Source: Helopsaltes ochotensis
Taxonomy: Eukaryota; Chordata; Aves; Passeriformes; Locustellidae
Direction: 5' to 3'
DNA length: 64,000 nucleotides
Assembly: GCA_013400155.1 (NCBI GenBank)
Contig: VXBM01001002.1
Span: 99,597-163,596 of the forward strand
Positions 40,866-52,200 of this stretch are shown one piece after another. The notes beneath the pieces are model-generated. The model made no database searches. It was not told the DNA's origin and saw only the letters and a list, made by a program, of their open reading frames with translations. Numbering within the stretch: the first letter of the stretch is position 1; each line of letters begins with the position of its first letter. Made by a program: the position numbers and the translations under genes.

Positions 40866-41687
40866 AGCTCTCACTTAGATTCTGCCTGCTCTTCCTTTTT
40901 GTTGAGTCACTGAGCCAGTAAGCAAAAAAACCCCAAAACCTCACTACGTTTGCAGAAGGCCTATCCTTGAAATGTGTGACAAAAGAAGTCCTGTTTGTCC
41001 ATGGAGCTGAACAGCTGGAAACACCAGTTTCAGAAATTTAATTTCACGGAGAAAACATGCTGGTGGCTTGGGGGTATGATAGCCCAAGAGCGTATCAGAA
41101 TGTTTGTACTTCAAATTTTAACAGACCCCTTATAATTTGAAAAATTCTTTGACTGTTTGATAGGTTTTATAACATTTTCAAATTTTTCACTGGGTTTGGC
41201 TTTGCTTTTTACCACATGCTAGTGTGATATAATCTGTGGTTTCATCTGCATCTGTGCATGCCATTCCCAGAAATTTGAGGAATACCACTTATATATTTCC
41301 ATCATGAGTTTGTCCCTACTTTTTTTCAGCAACTTTGAAATATCAGGATCACAATCTGCTTAGAAGTAAAAGCAGCTGTATAAATTTGCAACTAATATTT
41401 TGAATATTTTTGGGTTCATTTCTTAAAATTGTCTTGTGTTTAAGCCCTATTCAGCAAGATATTATCTGTTACTTAGCATTTACATCAGGATCAGGTTTCT
41501 TTCTTCAGCAGCTTACTGGAAATTTAAGATGTTATTTGTGTTCTTTGGATAAAGATCAGCCTCTTCAGACAGAGTTTCAGTTCCTGTCTCAAGAATTTTT
41601 CAGTTAGGGAAACCAGACTGGATAAAAACTTTCACATATCCTCAGTCAGATGCAGTTTGTACCTAAATTGTACCAACACTGAAACTG

Positions 41688-41716
41688 CTGGTATCAGCTG
41701 ATGTCACTGATACCAG
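41688..41716. repeat. Perfect 10-bp inverted repeat
   Basis: The arms 'ctggtatcag' (41688-41697) and 'ctgataccag' (41707-41716) are exact complements around a 9-base spacer. A near-direct repeat 'acactgaaactgctg' / 'acactgaaattgctg' surrounds it. Confidence 0.85.
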
Positions 41717-44700
41717 AATGATGGAGACACTGAAATTGCTGAACCTGAATGAGCACATCCACATTCCAAAGTGATTTACAAGGAAAGATATTATGTGCTT
41801 GGGCAAACAGAAAAGTTAGCTTACTTGATGAAAAACAAGTTTATTTGTTTGTTTGTTTTTCATCTTTCTTTGTCTTCAGTTGGGCAAGATTTAAACTATT
41901 TTACTGTAACACCTTGAAATTCTTCATCTTCTTTGCAAACCACTAAATCACTACTCTGTCAGCAGAACTTGTGCAGGCTTGAAAGACAGAAACACAGCCA
42001 ACACTCTGAAAAATAGAAATCTTTATGTGGCCTCTGGGTTTTGAAGCATTATTTCTTTTTCTTTTATTTGAAGAATATAAAATTAAGGAATAGTCTAGAT
42101 GTATTACTGGGACAAGATGGAGACGCATAAACATTATGCAGTGATAACTTGGATAACTGATTCTGCTAAGTAAAAATCCTCTGTCACAAGATGCTCTAAC
42201 AAAGAAATTATTAAAGTTTGACTAAAAGGCATGACAGTCAAGTCAGAGACATCCCACGCTTTGGGTCTCACACAGTGTCTGGCCTTTCTTTTCTAAGTGA
42301 AAGAACAGCCTGGAGTCAGACAGCGATGGAAGAAAGCAAGAGAGGATAAAAGTCAGTGAGGAGACTTGGCAAGTCTCAGAGAAATGGCAAGGCAGTGTAA
42401 GATGTTCTCTGGTATGAAAACACTGCCACACAGAGTGATGAAAACACATAGCAAAATTTAAAAGTGAAGGAAAGAAAGCTTGCTGTACTTCAGAAAGCTC
42501 GGGGACAGAGACAGAGTGGGCAGAAGTATTCAAAGAAAATCCAAAATAGCAACAAATGGGCCTCCTGGGCAGTGATTTTGCAGCCAGGGTGGGAAGAAAA
42601 CAGGTTCCCCAGCAGACCAGTCTTCAGCCCTGTCAGCAGCAAATGGATGGACATCTGTTCCTACAGATGCCCCATAGGACATCATTTCCACCGCAAGGGT
42701 CAGGAAGTTCAGTCAGTTTTCCCCTTTTCAAATCTGTTCTCCTGTTTTCCTAAATCAGTAAAAAAGGTAGGGAGGCTGTGCTTTTCTGCTACAGAGACCT
42801 TCCCTTATAGCTGTTTCTGCTTTGAAACAGAGACGATTGAGCTGTATTACCTAGAAAACATTGCCCATATCCATGTGTAAATTGGCTCACATGCTTCTGG
42901 TTTTAACTGCCTCTTGTTTCTCGCTTTACTAAAATGTTTCAGTTTACTCTAAGTTTGTTGATAAGGCCTCTGAAAGGCCCATATAAGGATGACCCCCACG
43001 AGAATAATAGTTTTTGCCAGTAAATATGGTAAGTGGAGCAATGGAACCTGGCTAGCTATGTCTTTGTCTTAGCATTATTGTTTCAGGTACCTCATCTAAA
43101 GTGTAGAATGTTAAAAAGAAAAGAAGAGGGAAAAAAGGAAAAAGAAATCTTTGGAAGATCTTATGCACCATGGAAAGAAAAAGGAAAAAAAGCCATTTTT
43201 CTGCTTTCCAGCCCACCTTTCAAGTATTTCAGCTATGGATTGTGCTTGATCTCCAGCTCTCTCTTGACACGTCATGTAACAGTTATTTCTAATTCAACTG
43301 TCCTTAGAGGCACTAACAATTTTTTTCTTCAAAATCACAGATCTCCCTTCTTCACTGAATTTCTCTGCAGAATTCCCGACTGCATGACGTCTGAAATTAT
43401 CATTATTGACAACTATTATTTAAAAAGCTCCAGCCCGTTCCTGAAGCTGTTAAAGGGTCTGGATTATAGAAACTGCAGCAAGAGAGCACCAGAGAACATT
43501 TCTGCCAGTGTGCAGCCAATTATGAATTGTATTTCAGCTTGATGGAAATGCTAATTCATTGCACTGCATTCAAATGATGTGCTGGTCTCTTAATTTAAAA
43601 TTTACTGTTTCATTTTTATTTTTAGTTTCCCAGTGATTTATTTCTTTTAGAATTATGACCTGACAAGAATTCAGGGCAACGGAATATCCATTAGACTTAC
43701 TTTTTCTCTTTCAAGGGATGCAGGAAAACTCATGAAAGCTTAGCTCAAAGAAGATGTTGCCAAAGAAGAAGAGATTGTTCTTTGAGATAAAAAAGATAGA
43801 CAATTTCAGATATGAAATAAATCTGTAATATCCACTCTAGTACATAACTTTGTTGCTAACGTAAAGAATTCTCTCAGGATAACTCATGTTCCACAGAAAA
43901 GATAAACAAAGGAGACAAAGGTACAAGAGCAATTACTCAGTATGAGGAAATATAGAAAACAATGTTGAAGAATGTAATGTCAACAATGTCTCGGCTCTAT
44001 AAACAGTGAGAGTGAAATCTTGTAGACTTGAAGATGGATAGGAGTCATCAGAAAGTTAGCAGCCCTTGAAGATATCATAGAAATTCAAAAGTCTTGGTTT
44101 CCCATCACTTCTGTTCCTTTTTTCCCTTCTACTAAGCTTATGAACCACATTGTTGACTCCAAAGGCTGAAGAATCTCTCCTTAGGAAATACACACATATT
44201 TCCTGTTGTCAAGAAGTAGCTGCACCCATAAGAAGCTTAAGGATTTGGATGCTCAAAACCCTTGCTTGATCCTTTGGGACACATCTAGGATTACTGCAAA
44301 AATGCAGTGGAAATCTTTTCTAGTGGGTTTGCAGATGACCCCACAAACTTTCCTGCTCTTATCCCAAAAGAGATCTCTAAAACTTAACTGAAGATAAGGT
44401 TGGAACAGTGTATGACTAAAACATGCAGAAGGAAAATGACTTTTCCTCTTGTAATGCCCAGTTACCCAAAGCATATAAATAACTAAAAAGCACTCAGGCA
44501 GATACATGGCTGCAAAGTAGGAGCTGAAAAGATCTATTGACCCCATCTGACATGCTTTGCAAAGCACAGCTACAGCCCCGCCGAGTGCTGCCATTCAAAG
44601 GCAGCTGATAAGAGACAGCACAGCAGTCCTGAAGGGACCACACTTTGTGAACACAGACAGTGATTATGCTGAAATAATTAACACCTCTAATCAAGCAGAG

Positions 44701-45270
44701 GATGCAAGGTCCAAAACACTGATTTTGTTCCTTTTATTGAAGAGAAAGAACCTGTTCTTTTATCCTAAACACTGTATCAGCCCTATGTTCACACTGTTAC
44801 AAGTAACAAAGCTCTTATTTTTTCACAATCCACTCTGACCACACCAAACTGCGCACAGTATGAGCTGATAAAGCTTGACTTGAACATTTTTTCTGAATGT
44901 AAATTGCTGTAGGCTTTAAAGGACTCCAGATCTCCCTGGGGTAAGTACAAACTATTTTTAAAATGGATTTGATAACACATCTGTTTTAAAAGTCAATTTG
45001 AAACAGAGTATGTGTGCTAATGGGAGTAAATGGGATTGTGAAACATATGTTTCAGGCATTAAAAAAAAATAATGCAAGAATTTAAGGACACAAATGATAA
45101 AATAATAGCAATACTGATTCACTCCATCTTCCAGTCATTGTCCATATACATCCAAGTGTATGGACATCACAACAGAGACATACTTGGCAGCTGTCTGTAA
45201 GTCAGCTGTTTGATGCAAACTGCAACTGAATTCCATGCTAATGTGATGCAGCCAGGGCATCACATGTGGG

Positions 45271-45355
45271 ATATATATATATATAAATGGAAAAGGTTAT
45301 AAAAGCTATTTTTATGTGGATATATACATAAATATATATATATATATATATATAT
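45271..45355. repeat. Two (AT)n tracts
   Basis: AT alternation at 45271-45285 and 45332-45355 is separated by about 45 bp of AT-rich sequence. Antisense open frames reading IYIYIY come from this. Confidence 0.95.
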
Positions 45356-46063
45356 GCACATACTTTTTACATGTATCCATATATCCACGAATTTTTGACA
45401 AGATGTCTGCAGAATATTTTTACTTCCCAGCAGACTGTCATAGTACCAGCCCAGCCACTTGTATATTTCCACTTTGAAATGTCTCTTTTCTCATATGAAC
45501 CCTCAGAGGGCACAAAGCATCCCCTGGGGCACACAGATGCCTCTAAGAATAAGATAAGGCAGGTTATTAGGGAACTTTCCCATCTCCAAGGGAGACAGCA
45601 ACTGTGTGAGGGAACACACTACACTCGGAGGGCAGGAGTGTGAACCCCCCAGACTGAGAGTCCTGTGAGATTCTAGAACTATCTTACTAGAAGAGAAGCA
45701 TTGGTGAGTACAGTACCGTACGGACAGTACCGTCACAGAAATGAAGAGTAAACAGATCTGTGCCCTTTCAAACATGGTGGGAAAACTTCCATTATTTTTA
45801 ATAGAGCCGAGGATTTACCAACTATATAAAACCAACATGTCTAAAGTATTTTCCCACTGGCTGTCTCAGCACAGTGGTGGATGAAAGAGCAAGCAGCAGT
45901 CTCCCACAGGTATGACTTCTCTGCCCTTGAACAACAACTGGGACATGTGGAAATTGCAATTTCTGTTGGTAATTGATTCTGGCTCCAGCACCATCCATGA
46001 CTTGTTTCTCTGCCAGCATCTGTAGTCACAGTTTGCCAAGATCAAGTCTCACTCAAAAAAACC

Positions 46064-46233
46064 NNNNNNNNNNNNNNNNNNNNNNNNNNNNNNNNNNNNN
46101 NNNNNNNNNNNNNNNNNNNNNNNNNNNNNNNNNNNNNNNNNNNNNNNNNNNNNNNNNNNNNNNNNNNNNNNNNNNNNNNNNNNNNNNNNNNNNNNNNNNN
46201 NNNNNNNNNNNNNNNNNNNNNNNNNNNNNNNNN
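46064..46233. other. Assembly gap, 170 N
   Basis: The gap is flanked by 'actcaaaaaaacc' on the left and 'ccacccaaacctg' on the right. The C/A-rich edges suggest that a low-complexity tract stopped the assembly. Open frames running through the N block are meaningless. Confidence 1.
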
Positions 46234-49200
46234 CCACCCAAACCTGAAGAACAAAGGAAAAAAGAGAAAAGGGCACTTTGGAATATCTTAGAGAATTAAA
46301 TTGTCACATTTGCTCTGAATCATTTATCTCATAGAAAATATCTACCAGTACTCATCACTTTGTTCTTGCTTATGCCATTTCTACAAAACTGTGCAACAAA
46401 TCAGTGGGCTTAAAATGACTGTTTCAGTCAATGTTATGGGGAACTGATGACGCAGTCAGAGAAAAAAAAGACAGTGTATAATTCTGCCATTTTCTTGGAA
46501 GGGAAAGCAAAACAAAACTATGATTTAATTTTTTCAAGATAAATGCTTTAAATGTTTGAGGTAGGGGTAGAATTAACTTGTTGAAAATGTTATCTCCATC
46601 CTCACATGCTGGATTCTTGCTAGGTCTGTAGGTCTGGAAACTCCTTAGACACTTTCCAACTTGGCTAGAAATTTCCTAGAGAGATTATTTTGACATATTT
46701 AGACTTCCTTAGAACTACCTATTGTGCAAGACAATAGATGGACATTTATTTTCTAATCTAAATGTTCTTTACAGTGTAGACTAATAATAGGGATCTGAGT
46801 GCTATGTTTGTCACTAAGGCATTAGAAGTGATCAGAGCTATAGCTCTTGCAGTAGCAATGGCAGCATTTAAGTGCTAATAGGAAGATTTCTGTGAAGAAC
46901 CAATTTTTCTTTCTTTCTTTCCTGACACAGTATTTAAATAAGAACTGTGGTGCTAAAACTTCAATTTCACAGTGCCTAAAAGAGTTTATGCTCCACCATG
47001 GGGGCAGCAGAGTAAAAATGCCTCCACTTCTGAAGTGTAAGGAGCTCAAGACTGGTAGCATACCAAAGTGTGGTCTATAGAAGTGTGGTACCATGAGCTA
47101 CCTTTTATCGTCAATACAGGAAAATTATTAAAGAACCTGATCTCAACAGAACTGATAGGTGGTTATGAAACTGTGTGGTAAACCAGGAAAATGTCCCTGT
47201 AGGCAAAGCTGTCAAGGTTACGAAAATCTGAAAGTAAAATTGGTATAAATAATTATCTGGAACCAATGAGGCAAGAAAGACAAATACTGTCAAGAGAGAA
47301 TGAGATACAAATTTAAAAGCCAGGCTGCAGGGAGACACATGAAAGCCAACCATTGTTGTGAAGTACAAGATAAGAGGAACAATGCTGTGGTGATTCTTTG
47401 CAGTTGAAAAACAGTAGTCTTAAAAACAGTTAATCAAGCCCAGAATATTCATACATTGCTAGTTAATCTAACTTTGCTTCTCAAGTGTTCTTGTTTTCCA
47501 TTTAGAACAAAACTGAAGAAGATGAATATGTAGATTAATCTCATCCTGGAATTAATTTTCATTACAGCTGCTGAATATTTGTACACAAATACCATATTGC
47601 TGCAATGCATCCTACACAATTAATTTAATATTGTGAATCCAGGAATGCCTCTTTGGAATGAATTAGTGAAAAATTTTAAAAGGTTTTTACTGTAATGTCA
47701 AACACTGCACAATTTTTTTCCAAAGGGAATGCAAGAACCACCAAAGTGGGATTAGCTGTGCTTCTCTTTCTAACTTTTCCTGGCTTATAAAACCCTTGCT
47801 ACTGCACAAGCATTGTAGATCTTAATGTGTTGGCACCAGTATTCATAAAAGAAATGGAAAATCTGCAGGGCAGGAATATAGCTAATAGCCACAAAAAGCA
47901 AAGCAACAGCCAGGTTGGAAAAGAAAGAGATAAGGAATTGCGGCAGTAGCCGCAGAGCAGCTTTTTAATGGAGCCTCAAGTTGTACTGCAGGAAGGTTTC
48001 ACTTCTACAATCAAACAATAAATTCAGCTTTCAAACAAATGTTTCCAGTCCCTGCATGGATCCTCTCATGCCAAGACGCTTCAGATATACAATTCAACTG
48101 CGTGCTTTCTGATAAAAGGATGTTTCTTTTCCTTTGCAGAGAATATTATTGTCAGCTTAGGCAATTTCATTTCCTCCTCACGCACACAGCTACAGTTCTG
48201 AGGAAAGACTTAAAGCTTTAGGCTTCTAACTTCAGTCCTCTTCACTGCACGTGTGCTCGGGTCCAAAGCAGATGGCAGAAATACCCAACCGCACACTGTG
48301 CAGGGATCCACCACCGTCAGTGCTGGACTCTGGGGAGGTAACCTGGGACTTGCATATTTTGTACATCTTTCAAGTGCAGTTATGAATCACATCAAAGAGA
48401 GCAAGACTGCTGCACAAACTAATTCTTTCTCTTGAGTTTCATCACAATTACACTGCATTTGAGGCACAATAGGTATCAACTGATTGAACCAGTGCTTGCG
48501 TGCCAAGGGCATCTTGGTAGATGAGGTAAGCCAGATAATTCATGCACAGATGGACAGCAGTAACTGTTATGCTCACCCCTTCCTACTACTAATATTTTTG
48601 CAGCTGTATTGTTTCCTTAGATAGAGGGTAATAAAGATTCACACAATAGAGACCAGAGTCTCTATTATTAGTATGCACAAGCAAACTTCATTAGTGTTTA
48701 CTGACAGCACAACTACTTAAGTGATTCAGTCTGGTGTCCTTTAGTCACAGACTCTTGAGGACTGAGGCTTTCTATATAGCAGCAAGGGCCACTTCCATAA
48801 TAAACATTGATGCTCAGTTAATCCAAGTTCTAATTAATTGGTTTTCTTCTATTGTGTATTCACATCCAAAAGGGATTTTTATATCCGTTTACAAGATTTA
48901 ACAAACCAACTCGAAGTAGAGTTAGAGCTGTTGTATTTTTTTTATCCTTTTTCATACCAAGTGGATAAAGAGCATCGGTTTTATTTCCAGTGTGAGCAAG
49001 TGCATCGTCACAGAAACCAGAGCCAGGAATCTGGAACAAGGTCCTCAGTAGGTCAGTCTTAAAGGTGAAAGGGCTACACTCCCCCATACTATGTATTAAT
49101 GAACCCAGTCCAGCAGAGCCAAAGAGGTCTTTATATTACAGAAATCTCCACAACAAAGCATAATCAGTGGAGTTAAGCTCATTAATAACAGAGCCAAGTG

Positions 49201-52200
49201 TATGTTAATGCAGTAGCAAGAAAACCATTAATTATTAGAGAAAAGATACTGATGGAAAGATAGATTTTTGCCTCCATCAACTTAATAACCAGCTGTTTTC
49301 TCTGAGATGTGGATAGAAGGAGAGCTACATCTCATTTGCTTTTTCTCAAAAACATGTCCATTATTAACACAGGCACAATAGACTTGCTAGCCAGGATTTC
49401 TCTGGGCAGAAAATACAGGATGATCTTTCTGCGTTTTGGGTCACAGAAGTGTTACCATTAAGGGGGACAAAGGTAACCTCTAAGTAGACCTTAATGTGTC
49501 AACTTTCTCTGACCTCTCCTGTTAGTTTTCTGCAGATGCATATGCCATCAGTCCCTTTATGTTACTATATTGGCTTGCATGTTCCATCAAAAGAGCTCAC
49601 TTTCTAGAACAGAAACTAAATTTCAATTTTTTGTTCACGTTTTAGGTTTCCAAGTGTTAATTTTCATTGAAAACACAAATTTACAACACTTCCAAAGCTA
49701 CTAACTTACAGGATCATTTCTTTAGGAGACATTAAAGAGGTACCTATGTATTCTGTATATGTGAGAAAGCCACTGGAAGACTTGAGAGGGTTTTTCCTCC
49801 TCAGAAATAGACAAGAAAAATCAAAAAATCTTGCCACATGGGGAGAAAAAAGAGCAGTTAGCAAAAATTTTCAACAGGACTACTTCAGGGTTTCGTCTAA
49901 AACCCTGAACAACAAAACATTCTAGTTTGATCAGAAGAGTTAGAATTAGATTTAAAAGGGACCATAATATCTCTTCAAAGGAGAATGTCAATGAGGAAGG
50001 GATTGTATTAAATTCTGTGCAAGGGAAGTACTACTTCAAAACTATTTACCAGCTCATTTGTGCATATTACACTTACTAGACTTATTTCCAGACTTGACAT
50101 GGGCATAGGCTACAGACCATCCTTATACCACAGGATTTTCTTTCTCCTTCACACCTCCTTGGTTTTATCTACTATTTACATTGGCCCATTCCTAAATGCA
50201 TGCACAGCAACAGAGACAATTATGTACAAGATTTAATGGGTGACAATAGAATTCTTTGCACAATCACCTATGCTTTCACAAAATCATTATTAAACCTCAC
50301 CTAACAGTGCTTGCAATGACATAAAGAACTGTAAGGTACGCTGCAGGCTTTTTGGTTGTGGTTCAGTTACCCTTTCCTTTCCAAATCAGTTGCAGCAGGA
50401 GAGAAATTCCCTTACAAGACACTACTGTTGAAAGTTGCTTAGAGCCATGAAGCCTCATCCCACTCCCACTAGCATCTGTGACTATATCAACAACAAAGAA
50501 CAGGTCCTTCCAGCAGGAAAAATGATGCAAATAATTTCTTTCCAGGAAGTGGAGATAGTTGTGCACCCAGGAGTTCATTGGTGCTTCCCTTGCATCTGTC
50601 TTCTCCAGGGAGCTTTTTTGTGTTCGTTGTTATTTCCTTCTGGTCCTGCAATGGCCCCCTTGGCTGCCTCAAGCAGACGTTTTCAGTTGTCATCGAAGGC
50701 AATGACTAATCATAAAGTTCCAGCAAAACAGAACAACTCACTGTGAAATGAAGCTGCAATAAGAAGTCACTGGGATCTGTGACCCATAAGATGGTGTGAG
50801 GGAGCGGTTATTTTTGTGCTACCAGTCAGAATTGGTTCTTGAACAGCCCACCAACGACAAAGTCCTGGTTCTTGCTCCATTTCACCCCAGGAGAATTGAT
50901 TGTGCAGTCCTAAAGCAGGTTTTCTGTGAGGAGGAGCCATCAAAATACAGGTGCAGACATGTCTAATGTCAGAATCAATGGCTCCATCCTTAGGGGTAAG
51001 TTTGCCTTATGAGCAAGGCTGAAGAAATCCCCTCTCCTTTCATTTCCTTCCTTGAACTTTGTCATCCTTCAGTTACAAAAGTAGATATCACTGCTGTGTT
51101 GTTTGAAGCAGCTCTGATTAATTCACCTCCCCGAGACATAATGATGATAACTGCAACAGAAGTGAAAATCTCACACCCAGCTGCCAGGCACCAAATAACC
51201 AGAAATGTAGAAAAGAGAGCAGGTCTGCCCTGTTTAATGGCATGGAGATGCAAACTCTCATTTCTCATCTGCTGCATAAAATCTCCTGTCATTCCTTTTC
51301 TCTATCATCCTCTGAGTTGTAGTAAGAAATCCCACGTCTTCAGCGCTGCTTGCCTCCTGCCATTAAGAGACTTCTGTTTTTAAGCATATTGAAGAGCTAA
51401 ATGTGTATTTATGGTACACAAAATGCTTTGCTTAGCCTTATAAAGGGGAAAACTGTATGAATTCCTTTATGTTCTATCACTGAGATGTGTTTAGCATTCC
51501 ACAATCAAATGTAATGCAAACTGGCATCAGTTTTACTAAGAATAATAAGCCAAAACATAATGTGAATACATAAAAAGTGTTGTTGACAGCCTGTTTACAA
51601 AATTGAGGACTTTAATGCAGATTTTGTTTTAGCACAAAACTTATTAACATAATTAGAATACCATCTTCATCAGACAACCTGTTATCCTCAGCTGCACTTT
51701 TTTTTGAGAAGCCTAACTTTCTCAGACACCCTAAAACTTGGCTGTCTCACTGCCCTCACTAATCCCAAGTATTTCTGAAGATTTTATGAAGGCTTTTCTA
51801 CTAATAAATATGGATGTTCTTCCCAATTCTTGGTACAGATAGGTTTACATTATTAAACGCTTGACCTTTGGGGACATATTATTTTGTAAACCTCCAAGTT
51901 CAGATTTCCATGTACAAACAGGGCAATTAGACAAACATTTCAGTAGTTCAGTACTTTTTCAGGGACAAACCCACTCCCTTTCTCTGACTCATAAAGGTCA
52001 GAGTAATAGAACCAAGATAAATAACCTTAAATATTCAATTTAAACCCCAGTTCAGGAAAGCAGTTAAACAAGTGTTTCACCATTCAAGAACATAGATGCC
52101 TTTTTAGAAAAAAAATATTATTTAAATACTTATATATAAAAATGTTTTCCCAGGTTGAGGACTTTCTCTGAAGAACACGTGCTTAATACCTCCAGTTGGG

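Larger units (their letters stand above)
40866..46063. other. Unique stretch with unexplained longer ORFs
   Basis: No repeat family is recognised except AT dinucleotide tracts at 45271-45285 and 45332-45355. A 10-bp perfect inverted repeat lies at 41688-41716. Open frames of 138 codons (42464-42880) and 169 codons (43033-43542), both on plus and both with non-ATG starts, are the longest unexplained ones. Neither shows a domain I know. A palindromic 'acagtaccgt' doublet lies near 45709-45733. Confidence 0.45.

Noticed and set aside
40461..40874. 137-codon minus-strand open frame
   Set aside because: It is antisense to the LTR at 40308-40865.
45973..46299. Open frames through the N block
   Set aside because: The sequence is unknown there, so the translation is meaningless.
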